Shown here: piece by piece, positions 1 to 9,689 of the stretch
How the letters are laid out: each line of letters begins with the position of its first letter
How positions within the stretch are numbered: the stretch's first letter is position 1
Position numbers and translations under genes: made by a program
NCBI GenBank assembly: GCA_028820635.1
Contig: JAPPIG010000054.1
Coordinates: forward strand, 1 to 64,000
Direction: 5' to 3'
DNA length: 64,000 nt
DNA from: Candidatus Poribacteria bacterium
GTDB taxonomy: Bacteria; Poribacteria; WGA-4E; WGA-3G
The notes under the pieces: model-generated
The model's database searches: none
What the model saw: the letters and a program-made list of their open reading frames with translations, nothing else
Told to the model about the DNA's origin: nothing

Positions 1-544
1 TATTGTAGCACAATCTTCCTTTAGGGTGTGGTCTAAAAAACCGATGGCAGTACAACTTTTTGCCTTCTGCCTTACCAGGATAGCTTTTTTCAAAGCTGTT
101 TCGCACTTCTCTTGTAGTAAAATAGAAGTATGTTTGTGGGCGTTTTTCAAAAGGATTGAGTTCGCCTTTACATACACCGCTAATCCATTCTTCTGCTTCT
201 TTGAACCATGCTTTAACATCTTCGTGAGCATATAACTCGTCGATGGTTTCAAAGATAGTTATATCTTCAGGCAACTCGTCTACGCGGACTACATTATCAG
301 TTGGTAGGACACCTTCAAGTATAGGTTCTACCTCTGGCTCAAATACAATTGGTGGGGGTTCTACTTCGGGTTCATCTACGGGAGGTTCTTCTACGGGTTC
401 TTCCGTAGGTTCATCTGTGATTTCGGTAACTACGGGTTCATCTGTGACACCGAGTATGTTTGCCATTTTACCTGTTTGTTGCTTCTCACAACCAATAGTG
501 AAAATTGAAATTAGAATTAGTATCAATGTGAAATACTTAGACAT
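1..544 (-). CDS. Lipoprotein, 3' end off the window
   Basis: The frame is open from an ATG at 544 to the left edge, so the C-terminus is missing. The first residues form a hydrophobic signal segment ending in ISIFTIGC, a lipobox-like site, so an exported, lipid-anchored protein is likely. An acidic, proline-rich linker of repeated DEP/EEP units follows (about residues 33-65), and then a folded part with several aromatic residues (for example TYFYFTTREV). I do not recognise the family. It lies just downstream of the split metalloprotease on the same strand. The two positive-strand frames here are shadows of it. Confidence 0.75.
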   Translation of the reverse strand, partial: MSKYFTLILILISIFTIGCEKQQTGKMANILGVTDEPVVTEITDEPTEEPVEEPPVDEPEVEPPPIVFEPEVEPILEGVLPTDNVVRVDELPEDITIFETIDELYAHEDVKAWFKEAEEWISGVCKGELNPFEKRPQTYFYFTTREVRNSFEKSYPGKAEGKKLYCHRFFRPHPKGRLCYN

Positions 545-594
545 CTATTGTCTCCTTTTTTATAGTTGTTGGTGAGGTAGATTTAGCGTCTACC

Positions 595-1884
595 TTACTT
601 GATTTTTCCCCATAAAGTAGTGATTTTACCTTTGGGTTTAATGCTATATCTAATTTGTGAGTTAGATATTAATTTGGGATCAGCTACTGCAGCAGTATCA
701 CACCAAGACGAATCGGGTCCGCTGTCAATGGTGATTTTCAATACTTCTGCATCAGCAGGTATGTAAAACTTGACTTCTTCATATCTATCTTTTGCGGTTA
801 ATAACTTAGACTTGTGGACACTCTCTCCATCTATTTCAAATGTGAATATAGAGCTACCGCCTACAAAGCAGCTTCTGTTCTCAGGTTTGTCTATCTCAAA
901 GTCTCGATCGTTAGTTATGCCGATGTATCCTTCAAATGCAATGTAACTGTTCCCTTGCAAATTGTATTTGAGGGATGAGATTTCTGGACGGTTAGGTGGA
1001 GATAGTGCGAAACCTCTTTCAAAAGTAGTATTCCTAATAATGATGGGATTACCGCTATTTGTTCTGTTATCCGAAATAGCATGCCATCCCCAGCCGTTTT
1101 TGTATTCCTTAATGGAATTAAAAGGCTTAAGCCCATCTTCATCGGGCAAAGTCTTTTTTCCCAAATTGATGTTGAGATATACTACATTTTTAGAGGTATC
1201 TTCTTTAATAGTTACAGGTTTACTGTTTTCTTCAGGAATGTTAGGGTTAGGGTTCTTGTCCTTAGGGAGATCAAGGTCGGGATTCTTGTTCCCGTTACTC
1301 TTTTCGGGAGTTTCGGGTTCTGGCAACTGGTCTATGGTGAGAAGGAGTTGCTTGATATTCCCATTAATATCCATTATGGTGAAAATTATGCTATCCCCTT
1401 CTTGTATGTGTCGCCTTTTCACATCAACTTGAATTATATCTTCTTTCCCAGTAGGACTACCGCTGCCTATGTAGTCTTGTTGGTTGTGTACTTGGCAATG
1501 GTAAAGTCCTACAGGGCTTGTAACATGTAACTCTAATGTAAGAAAGTATTTGCCTACCGCCTTTATCTGTAGATCGCTCTTAACTTCGGGCGGGGCATTT
1601 AGAATATGGGTATCATTGAATAAATGATGCTTATTGAGTATTCTTGCTTCGTAATCTGTAAGGAATCCGAGAGAACCGTAGGGCATGGATCCCATGAGAG
1701 AACCGTCGGGTTCATGGTGTTTCAGATAAAAAGCGTGTCCCAATTCATGAGCGATAATTGATGGATAGCGGGTAGGGTAAAGCTTCTCGTAGTTTTCGTT
1801 GATTATGGCAGTGCCACCTAAAGCACCCCAAAAACCCCAACCACCTCCATGCGAGCTGCCGCGTGGATCATCTACGATTTTCAC
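595..1884 (-). CDS. Metzincin-type metalloprotease, catalytic and NPCBM part of a split gene
   Basis: Visible domains are a zinc site HELGHAFYLKH at residues 46-56 (HExxHxxxxxH), a following LMGSMPYG that could be the Met-turn, a Pro/Asn/Lys-rich linker near 190-225, and a C-terminal beta domain at about 240-415 resembling NPCBM carbohydrate-binding modules (WGWHA, ending near DTAAVADPKLI). It is predicted to be an extracellular protease aimed at glycosylated surfaces. The only start is a GTG at 1884 that overlaps the end of the upstream signal-peptide frame, and this part has no signal of its own. The two frames most likely derive from one gene that has lost a middle segment and its frame, so activity is doubtful. 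Confidence 0.7.
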   Translation of the reverse strand: MKIVDDPRGSSHGGGWGFWGALGGTAIINENYEKLYPTRYPSIIAHELGHAFYLKHHEPDGSLMGSMPYGSLGFLTDYEARILNKHHLFNDTHILNAPPEVKSDLQIKAVGKYFLTLELHVTSPVGLYHCQVHNQQDYIGSGSPTGKEDIIQVDVKRRHIQEGDSIIFTIMDINGNIKQLLLTIDQLPEPETPEKSNGNKNPDLDLPKDKNPNPNIPEENSKPVTIKEDTSKNVVYLNINLGKKTLPDEDGLKPFNSIKEYKNGWGWHAISDNRTNSGNPIIIRNTTFERGFALSPPNRPEISSLKYNLQGNSYIAFEGYIGITNDRDFEIDKPENRSCFVGGSSIFTFEIDGESVHKSKLLTAKDRYEEVKFYIPADAEVLKITIDSGPDSSWCDTAAVADPKLISNSQIRYSIKPKGKITTLWGKIK

Positions 1885-2189
1885 ACCACTGAGTAGAACG
1901 ATGTGAACACTATCTTGAGTTTGCCTCTTGCATCGGTTTCAATCTTGAAAGTTTTATCACCGCGCCCGTGTTTGATCATTTCATCTCTAAAGAAATCTTG
2001 AATTCTTTTGATGAGCTTATCGTATTTCTCGTGTGGCGTTGCTGGTGCGCCTTGCGCTCGGAAATAGATAACACGAACTATAAACGGGTGATCATCAGCG
2101 TTTGCGATAAATGAAATTGAGGGTATTACAATCAGCGATAACAACAGGATAAACATTAATTTTGATGCTTGACTTTTGAAATTGAACAT
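1881..2189 (-). CDS. Signal-peptide N-terminus of the split metalloprotease
   Basis: This encodes a clear signal peptide (hydrophobic run about residues 10-28, cleavage likely near IANADD), then a charged helical region with YDKLIKRIQDFFRDEM and a KTFKIETDARGKLKI segment. That matches what I remember of the prodomain-like N-terminus of exported poribacterial metalloproteases. The frame ends in a TGA overlapping the GTG of the downstream catalytic part. A good ribosome site (AGGAG-like) precedes the ATG. It is probably the 5' part of one disrupted gene; an independent 102-residue secreted protein is less likely. Confidence 0.6.
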   Translation of the reverse strand: MFNFKSQASKLMFILLLSLIVIPSISFIANADDHPFIVRVIYFRAQGAPATPHEKYDKLIKRIQDFFRDEMIKHGRGDKTFKIETDARGKLKIVFTSFYSVV

Positions 2190-2225
2190 GGGTTCTCCTT
2201 TCTTGTTTCTGATGGATTTTCGGTT

Positions 2226-2582
2226 TCACTCAACAAGCTTTCTTTGCCACGTCGCGTCATAAATCTTTCCATTTCTATCAACAAAAAGATAAATAAATCT
2301 AATTAGTTTTGCGTTGGGATTGGCTAATAGTCCGTATATGAGTTCTTGGGCTGTGAGCGGTTCTTGGTATCTGTAGACGTGTCTTTTCTTACCTCCTCCT
2401 AAATCCACGACCTGAAAAACATCTATTTCAGGATTGGCTTTTACGAACTCCTCTAAATGTTTTCCTTTCCAGTACTTGACCGCCTCATCTGCGCGAAGAT
2501 CAAGCGTTTTCATTGATGTGCAGCTTGTAAAATTTAATAGAATGAAAATGCTACAAACTATTGAAATGCTTTTGCTAATCAT
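2226..2582 (-). CDS. Small lipoprotein of unknown function
   Basis: The start was set at the ATG at 2582 because AAAGGAG lies just upstream and the product then begins with a classical lipoprotein signal (charged N-terminus, hydrophobic core, LNFTSC). The longer frame to 2675 adds an unlikely charged leader. The mature part is about 100 residues with a GGGKKRHVYRY turn and a C-terminal beta-like segment (IRFIYLFVDRNGKIYDATWQ), reminiscent of small outer-membrane assembly or lysis lipoproteins. I cannot assign a family. It is on the same strand as the metalloprotease and the first lipoprotein. Confidence 0.7.
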   Translation of the reverse strand: MISKSISIVCSIFILLNFTSCTSMKTLDLRADEAVKYWKGKHLEEFVKANPEIDVFQVVDLGGGKKRHVYRYQEPLTAQELIYGLLANPNAKLIRFIYLFVDRNGKIYDATWQRKLVE

Positions 2583-2715
2583 CGTGTTTCTCCTTTGTTT
2601 TATGTCAGTAAACAATTTTGAAACTGTTTTTAAGGGGAAGTGATACACGTCAATTTCAAATTTGTTCCTACTCACTGGAGAGACCGCTTTTTATTTTCTG
2701 TTTGTGCAATAGAGC

Positions 2716-2800
2716 GGGTTTCCCCCAGTCCTGCTAAAAACTGAAATGCCTATGGGATAGGCATTTAGGGAAACCCAAAATGACATTTCAGTTTTTAGCA
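2716..2800. repeat. Interleaved inverted repeats (ABA'B' order)
   Basis: Arm A is 9 bp (2716-2724 with 2768-2776) and arm B is 17 bp (2732-2748 with 2784-2800), both perfect. They alternate, so both stems can form together only as a pseudoknot. A third 8-bp palindrome (2746-2753 with 2757-2764) sits between. It could be a nested or rearranged MITE or a structured RNA. Confidence 0.7.
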
Positions 2801-3456
2801 GTGATAATATCATATCACATTTACCCGCGATTTTCAAGAGGAAAGACGGCAACGTGATTGTGTTTTCAGATATAAAAAAGAGCAATAAACCTGCGTTTTG
2901 CTGGCATGTTACTCTTTGTTTTTTGTCTCTGTAGGAAAATACCGCAGCGTGTTAAGGACTTAATTGCCTGTTCGGTTGAATTTCGGCTGTTCAGTAGGAA
3001 TTTCGTTTGGAGGTTTTGGAAGGTAATTATTTTACTGCTTAATTGGTTCTCTGACTTACTTTTTGTGGGTGGTGTGGGAATCGAGAAATACTCTTGATTT
3101 CAACGATGGCACTTACTGGCTTTTCACATCTATTGAAATTGTCAAATTAGGAATAGATGAGACGTGAAAAGCGTGCACAAATATCTTAATGGATTTGAGA
3201 TTCACCTGACAGGGAACAGCTAGAAAAAAGGTGGCGTATATGCGAAGCCACAATTTTCTGACTACAAAGTCAATTTTGATGCGCTGGACTCCTTTGAGAC
3301 GCTATTTAACCATAGGGCATGAAAAGTTTAGCAGCTTGGTTTCAGTGCAAATGAATATGGATCCCATTCTCCGTCTAATTCGTTGCCCTTTTCACCCCAA
3401 GCATGTTATAATTCCGACAGAAACCGTGTTACCCATCGAACGAGGAATAGAGACAT
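2801..3456. other. Intergenic stretch without a recognisable gene
   Basis: Only short frames are present in several phases, with no ribosome site and no family signature. A stretch near 3085-3165 reads as a plausible coding fragment (contains FNDGTYWLF) but has no start. Probably debris between the lipoprotein cluster and the FRG gene. Confidence 0.5.
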
Positions 3457-4562
3457 TTGAAAATGACGCACATCAAGACGTTGAACGATTTCATGGAATG
3501 GGTGGAAAGTATAAATCCCAATTTAGAATCCGAATTATATTTATTTCGGGGTTTGTCAAATGAAAAATACCAAATAGAAGCGTCCGCATGGAGAAGATTG
3601 CCAAGTACATATAACAGAAGCAGTCTTGACGAATTTCTTGAAATTAATAGGGTTTTAATCAAAGAAGCACGGCTTCAGGGACATGACTACAAGAATGGAA
3701 GGAAACTGACGGATTTAGAAGTGCTTTCTGAACTTCAACACTTAGGTGCAGCAACTTGTCTGATAGATTTTACCTATAGTGCTCAAATCGCCCTTTGGTT
3801 TGCTTGTCAATCAAATCCCAATAGTCCTACAAATGGAAACGTTGGAGCAGTTCTTAATAACCCAAATACAATTGAAGAAATTACGGCAAAAATGATAGAG
3901 GAAAGAGATTTTGATTCTTTTTTCAACGTCCAGAGTCATAAACTATGGAGACCTCAACTTTATCGGTGGCAACCGAGACACTTGAATAATCGCATTGCTT
4001 CACAAGATTCTGTCTTCTTGTTAGGAGGGACCAAGTTATTTATCCAGATGAAGAATGTATTATTGAAGCAAGTTGCAAGGAAGCTATTCTAAAATCTTTG
4101 GAAAACTTATCGCATATTACTGAAAAGAGATTGTTTCCTGACCTTGAAGGTTTCGCGCGCCGACATGCTCATGACAAACCCTTCCCTGTACCTGACTATA
4201 TGATACTCGGTCATCAGGCTTACCAAAGACAGGAATACGAGGAAGCTATTTTGAACTATACTAAGGCGATTCACTGGAAACCCGATGATGCAAATGCCTT
4301 CTTTTGGCGCGGACAAGCGAAGGTCTCCATACAACAGTATAAGGAAGCTGTTGATGACTTTGACGAGGTTCTCAGTATAGGAGATAAGGTTGTATCTGTA
4401 TATCAGATTCGAGGTTATGCGAAATCGCGTCTTGGTCTTAATAGTGAAGCGAAGGAGGATTACTCGAAAGGTTTACAACTGGCTCAGCAGACTAACAATG
4501 AAAAATACATTAAAATCTTTCAGGAGGCTCTTCGTGAACTCAATTCTGACACCACTGTTTGA
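3457..4562 (+). pseudogene. FRG-domain protein with C-terminal TPRs, frameshifted
   Basis: The first frame (3457-4092) holds an FRG domain: YLFRGLSNEKYQIEASAWRR near residue 30, the LQHLGAATCLIDFT block and the QPRHLNNRIASQDSVFLLGG block. After GG the frame is lost at the G-run at 4027-4029. Reading one phase over continues as DQVIYPDEECIIEASCKEAI and joins the second frame (4098-4562), which holds TPR helices (ILNYTKAIHWKPDDANAFFWRGQAK and a second unit). One missing G explains the break. FRG proteins are frequent in phages and defence islands; the biochemical role is not known to me. The broken mod gene follows 7 nt later. Confidence 0.75.
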
Positions 4563-4568
4563 ACACAG

Positions 4569-5290
4569 ATGAACGATAACATCGCAAATGGAAATGGAAA
4601 TAATTACACTATGCCCAAACAAAACTTCAACGAAAAACTAATCGCACTTCTCAAAACCCACCCCGATTTGTTGACGAATCAGACGAACTCATACCTGCTG
4701 CAATCAAAGACCACGCATGGAAACTTGACCCGAATCTCATCAGGTTACTCCTTACCGATGCCGAGATAAAATCAACCTTCTTTGACGAAATTGAGGAACA
4801 TTGGGTTTTCAATTACAATACTTTTATTGACTACATCACCGACAAGAGCTTCCTCGCCAATTCCTACCCTCAATTCCGCAACAAAATCGGTTTAAACATT
4901 GACGGAAAATTTCTTCCTGAACGCGGCGAAGTTTCGCTTGTGTGGCCCTACAAAGATTGTGTGCTTGAAGGTGGACAAACGAGAGAGGAGGAAAAGCGCA
5001 AGGAGATATTTTTCAATGAAATCCTTGTACAAGACGAAATCAACCGGATGTTTGATCCGAAGGTGTTGACTAACTGGAAACGCCACACCGCCGCAGGTAA
5101 ACAAGATGTAACCGAAATCAAGCGTAACGACAACGGCACAATACGCGAAAACCTTATTATCAAAGGTAATAACCTGATTGCACTCCATACCCTCAAACAG
5201 CAGTTCTGCGGACAAGTCAAATTAATTTACATTGATCCTCCGTATAATACTGGAAATGATTCGTTCGGTTACAGTGATGATAAGACGTTA
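4569..5290 (+). pseudogene. mod: Type III restriction-modification methyltransferase (Mod), N-terminal remnant
   Basis: The N-terminus starts at 4569 and loses frame at the T-run at 4667-4669; one extra T would restore DFVDESDELIPAAIKDHAWKL and so on. The restored frame runs to LIYIDPPYNTGNDSFGYSD, where DPPY is catalytic motif IV of a beta-class adenine N6 methylase. Homology stops there, and the sequence becomes the 5' leader of the 1193-residue gene. The target-recognition region and motif I are absent, so the enzyme is dead. The matching Res remnant lies beyond the inserted gene. Confidence 0.8.
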
Positions 5291-5316
5291 AATAAAAAGT
5301 TTTATGGAGAATCGAA

Positions 5317-8300
5317 ATGCAAGCAATTGAGAATCGTAATGTTTCTGAACCACCAGTGTTAACCCTTCGGCAGCAGAACGTATTAGATGTGCTGAAGACT
5401 AAAGAAACAGACAAATATAATTTGAGCAAATGGTATCTTGGAGCACTCTACGCACTGAATAACCGGCACAATCCAGATCGCATTGCACAAGCAGCCCATT
5501 CACTACGTGAACTTGTAGAAAAACTACCACGTGTGCTATATGGAAGCGATGTCCAAGGAACAACTCCTAACTTCAAGGAAAAGCGAAGCAATATAAACAG
5601 ATGTATCTCAAGAGCCAAGAAACACTATCCAGAAGGTTGGAGAGGAAACAAAATTGATAAACATTTAGCGAAGGCACTTATAGAAATGGAGGAATACCTT
5701 GAGCTTAATCAGCAGCCAAATCGGAAAGAACGAGTACAACAAGCAATAGCCTCCATTGACCCAATGTATTATCAATTGCACAGTGAAATTCAAGAGGCAA
5801 AACGAGATCAATTATTGAAATTATGGGAAAGATTAGAAAATTTCACTCACCATAACAGCAACCCGGATACTACAGAGTTTAAAGAATGCTTGGAAGAATT
5901 GGAAATCATAGTGTTTGATCTCCTCGCTCCGATTACTGCACAAGATCAGAAGGAAATTCAAACGATTTTGAACATGTCCGACAAATCAGAGGACGATTTT
6001 GAACGTATGTTTAGATTAATTGAACGCAAAGGCGCGAATTCTGTTTTCTTTTTTAAGCAAGTATCCGAAAGTGAAGATATCACATGGTTACCTTTCCTTA
6101 CGGAAAAAAGATACTTTACCCATCCGCCAAGTGCACAGATACTCGATGACAGCAGGATGAGTTATCCGTTCTGGTGGCCAATACGTTATCTGGTAAAAAT
6201 TTCCAAACAAGCACCAGATAAGGTCATTGAAATTCTATTGCAACTTCCTAAAGTCAATAATCCTTTAGTCTATGATAGTATATTGGAAATTGCATTGCAA
6301 CTTGACGGAAAACATTCTGCGAAACTAAAACCCAAAATGCTTGAATATGCCAATATGGAGAACCGATTTTTGGCTTATAAATTCGCAAATCTGTTGAATT
6401 ATTGGACAAAGCAGAATCAAACGTCGGCGGCATTGGAACTTTCAAAAATCCTTGTTGCGTTTGCACCGGATCCTCGATCTGAAGAAAAAAAGGAACGCCG
6501 AAATGATTATCCAGTAGGAACTTCACTTTATCCAATTCCCAAAATTGGACACATGGAATACGCTAAGATAATGTCCGAAGGAATTCGTCCATTGGCTGAA
6601 AGTGAACCTTATAAGGTAACTCGTCTGCTAATTGATGCAACAAAAAATATGATCCGTTTGGGAAAACATCAGGATGAACTTGATAAACAGGTAGATTCAT
6701 CGGAAATCTGGTGTCCTCGTTTCCAGAATCCTGATTCTACCCATGGGGGACCCAAGGAAACGCTTATTCACACACTTACCTTTGCTTGTGAGAAAGTTTA
6801 TGAAAAATCACCCGACGCAATTGTAGAGTTGGATAAATTACTGCGAAGGCAGAAGTGGAATATTTTCAAACGTTTGCGCCAGTACCTTTATGCTCAATTT
6901 CCAAATGAGAAAACTAAACCTTGGATCCGAGAATTTATCTTGACACATAAAGGTTACCATCGATCGGAACATCGTCATGCATTTCAACAGATGATACGAA
7001 ATGCAAGCAAACACTTTGGTGAAACGTTGCTCACAAAAAGCGAACGAACACAAATCTTTGATTGTATCCTCGGCGGTCCAGTAAAAGATGATGCCATTGA
7101 AGAGGGTTTCCAGAAATACCAGCGATATTTCCATCGGATGCAGTTTACGCCATTTAAGGCTATACTATTTGGAGTGTATGAAACTTACTTTCAAAAGTTG
7201 GAATGTATAACTGAAAACCAGATTTCTGATGACGACTATTTACCATTTGGAGTAAAATTTGGTTTGGGGAGTAGACGCAGCCCGCGCACACCTGAAGAAC
7301 TTACCAACCTAACGGATGAAGATTTACTTAATTTTATTAACGAATGGGAGAAAGAAAATGAGTTCTCTGATAATGATCCACATGTAAGGATTAATATTGA
7401 AGAACTTGCCAATGCATTTCAGACCGTTTTCAGAGAGTCAATTATATCTGATGCCGGCCGGCTCAGGTTCTGGATGGAAAATTATGATAGAATTGAAAGA
7501 CCAATTTACGTCCGGACAATGATTTATGCAATGCAGGAAGACGTAAAAGCAAAGAAATTTGATAACCTAAACGACTGGTTAGACTTCAGTGAGTGGGTAC
7601 TAACCCATCCCGACCGAGAGCACGAAGATGGTTATCGACGAAGCGACAACTCGCGGGAGTATCCCGACTGGTCAAGTACACGACGAGCAGTTGGGGATTT
7701 TATTGATGTATGTTTAGAAAGGGAAGTAGACGTTCCTATTACTTTCCGTGGACAACTCGCCCAGATTTTGGAAACACTTAGCACACAATTTGACAATCAC
7801 TTGAAACAGAGTTTCCCCTCAAACGATCCATCTATTGACTCATACACTGAGGGTATCAACAGCACGCGAGGACGCGCACTTAAGGGATTGATAAAATTCT
7901 GTTTCTGGTTACGGAGACAGGATTCTGAATGCGAAATCCCTGAAGTCATAACGATTCTTGAAAAACGCTTTGCGCAAAAAACCGAATATCCTTTAACACT
8001 ACCGGAATATGCTGTTTTGGGTAAGAATTACTGTTATTTTTTCGATTTTAGCGAAGTATGGGCAACTAAGCACAAAACAGATTTTTTCCCACAGGAACAG
8101 CTCGGTAAATGGTTAGCAGCGTTTGGCAGTCTCGTAGGCTATAGTGATTCATATCAGCCTACCTTTGAGGTTCTTCAAGACGATTTCAAATTCGCGTTGC
8201 AACATCTGCCTGACTTCAAAAAGCGTATTCACACCAGACAAGAAACAATCGATATATTGGGTCAGCATTTGTTCATCTATTATTTGTGGGGTATGTATCC

Positions 8301-8898
8301 ACTCACAGGGGAAGAAAGCCTGCTTGAACGATTTTATCAAAAAACAGATAAAGAACATTGGGGTAATTTGTTCAATGATATCGGGCATCGTCTATGGAAT
8401 AGTGGAGAAACGTTAGATCGAGATATGAAAGACAGAGTAATTGCCTTTTTTGAATGGCGTTTTAAAAAAGGAGAACCATCAGAACTAAAATATTTCACTG
8501 TCTGGCTGCAAGCCGAATGTCTGGACGTTGAATGGCGGTTGAACGCGTATTCCAAAGTTATAGATGTATCCGAATTAGAAGATTGGGAAATTTATTCGAA
8601 CTTAAAGGAATTATGTCAAATGCTTCCAAAACATACCGCTAAGGTTGTTGAGTGCTTTGCAAAGCTAACTGATGGTATTCGTGATAACATTTACATTCAA
8701 GCAGAGGAAGCAGAGGCCATCCTAACAGCAGGTCGTAATAGCAGAGATGCTATTGTGCAAGAAAATGCAGAACGCGCCCTTGATAACCTACTCCGCGCTG
8801 GTAGATCGGAATTTTTGAATCTCGCGATTGGCAAAGACAAACAAGCCGTGGAAAGTGGAAAAATGATGCTCGGAAATTTTTACACGAAACAGTATTAG
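5317..8898 (+). CDS. Very large alpha-solenoid protein of unknown function, candidate defence component
   Basis: An intact frame of 1193 residues starts at an ATG with GGAG 9 nt upstream. The sequence is almost entirely helical and rich in Leu, Glu, Lys and Trp/Phe pairs, with no Walker, nuclease or membrane motif that I can see. It therefore reads as a HEAT-like solenoid. Blocks such as SYPFWWPIRYLVKISKQAPDK and DWLDFSEWVLTHPDRE stand out as probable family signatures. It sits exactly where Mod is cut and is followed by a Res remnant and then the intact GHKL-ATPase gene, all on one strand. I infer that the two intact genes form a pair. It could be a sensor or scaffold. Confidence 0.75.
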   Translation: MQAIENRNVSEPPVLTLRQQNVLDVLKTKETDKYNLSKWYLGALYALNNRHNPDRIAQAAHSLRELVEKLPRVLYGSDVQGTTPNFKEKRSNINRCISRAKKHYPEGWRGNKIDKHLAKALIEMEEYLELNQQPNRKERVQQAIASIDPMYYQLHSEIQEAKRDQLLKLWERLENFTHHNSNPDTTEFKECLEELEIIVFDLLAPITAQDQKEIQTILNMSDKSEDDFERMFRLIERKGANSVFFFKQVSESEDITWLPFLTEKRYFTHPPSAQILDDSRMSYPFWWPIRYLVKISKQAPDKVIEILLQLPKVNNPLVYDSILEIALQLDGKHSAKLKPKMLEYANMENRFLAYKFANLLNYWTKQNQTSAALELSKILVAFAPDPRSEEKKERRNDYPVGTSLYPIPKIGHMEYAKIMSEGIRPLAESEPYKVTRLLIDATKNMIRLGKHQDELDKQVDSSEIWCPRFQNPDSTHGGPKETLIHTLTFACEKVYEKSPDAIVELDKLLRRQKWNIFKRLRQYLYAQFPNEKTKPWIREFILTHKGYHRSEHRHAFQQMIRNASKHFGETLLTKSERTQIFDCILGGPVKDDAIEEGFQKYQRYFHRMQFTPFKAILFGVYETYFQKLECITENQISDDDYLPFGVKFGLGSRRSPRTPEELTNLTDEDLLNFINEWEKENEFSDNDPHVRINIEELANAFQTVFRESIISDAGRLRFWMENYDRIERPIYVRTMIYAMQEDVKAKKFDNLNDWLDFSEWVLTHPDREHEDGYRRSDNSREYPDWSSTRRAVGDFIDVCLEREVDVPITFRGQLAQILETLSTQFDNHLKQSFPSNDPSIDSYTEGINSTRGRALKGLIKFCFWLRRQDSECEIPEVITILEKRFAQKTEYPLTLPEYAVLGKNYCYFFDFSEVWATKHKTDFFPQEQLGKWLAAFGSLVGYSDSYQPTFEVLQDDFKFALQHLPDFKKRIHTRQETIDILGQHLFIYYLWGMYPLTGEESLLERFYQKTDKEHWGNLFNDIGHRLWNSGETLDRDMKDRVIAFFEWRFKKGEPSELKYFTVWLQAECLDVEWRLNAYSKVIDVSELEDWEIYSNLKELCQMLPKHTAKVVECFAKLTDGIRDNIYIQAEEAEAILTAGRNSRDAIVQENAERALDNLLRAGRSEFLNLAIGKDKQAVESGKMMLGNFYTKQY

Positions 8899-8924
8899 AG
8901 GAATTCGGACAGAGAACCCTCTGA

Positions 8925-9661
8925 GAGACTGAGGTTACGGCATCTATCAAAGATAACCTTAACCTTACTTTTGAACTCCGTGAATATAAAAAGAAGCGTT
9001 CATAAGGTTCATCCTCTGTTTGAAAACGATTTTGTTGTTGGCAGATGAAGCACATCACATGAACATTAGCACAAAGACACAAATGGGAATAGCGTTATTT
9101 GAGAGTTGGGAAAACACAGTGCAGTATATCTTTAAGTCTAATGATGCTGATCTATTGCTGGAATTCACTGCTACACACGATTATGAAACACCCGCGGTGG
9201 TAGAAAAATATCGGAATAAGTTTATCAATCGTTATGATCTGATAAACTTTCGGAACGATAAGTTTTCAAAAGAGGTTGTGCTTTTGCATTCTGATTTAGA
9301 TCAACAATTCCGTATCTTACAAGCACTCATTCTCAATCAGTACAAGCAGCATGTCGCGGCGAAAAATGGCATTAACCTAAAGCCTGTCATTCTTTTCAAG
9401 GCACAGAAGACAATCGCACAATCAGAAGAAAACAAGGTGAATTTCCACAAACTGATTGATGGGCTAACCGATGACCAAATTCAAGGCATTCGGAAATCAC
9501 AACTTGAGATTTTTCAACAGGCATTCCGCTTCTTTGACGAAAACGAAATCAGTACCGAACAACTAATACAACGTCTGAAATCCGAATTTCAGGAAGCATA
9601 TTGCCTCTCGGTTATTGAACAGAATATTCTCAGATCCGCAATCGCGCGCACGCCGTTTTGA
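8925..9661 (+). pseudogene. res: Type III restriction enzyme subunit (Res), internal remnant
   Basis: The frame from 9020 begins at helicase motif II (LLLADEAHHMN) and continues through motif III-like LLEFTATHD to LKPVILFKAQ, typical of type III Res subunits. Walker A and everything before it are absent, as is the C-terminal endonuclease domain. A short preceding fragment (8925-9005) ends in LRELREYKKKRS-like sequence and may be the tail of another gene of the old operon. The remnant is stuck between two intact large genes, showing that the old mod-res operon was cut open and partly deleted. Confidence 0.75.
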
Positions 9662-9689
9662 GCCTTTGCATCGCTCAAAGGAAAATTAA

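Noticed and set aside
26..575. Two positive-strand frames of 69 and 110 codons
   Set aside because: They are shadows of the minus-strand lipoprotein, which has a signal peptide and an open frame to the edge.
2691..2885. 64-codon minus-strand frame
   Set aside because: It runs through the interleaved inverted repeats and has no start signal or protein-like pattern.
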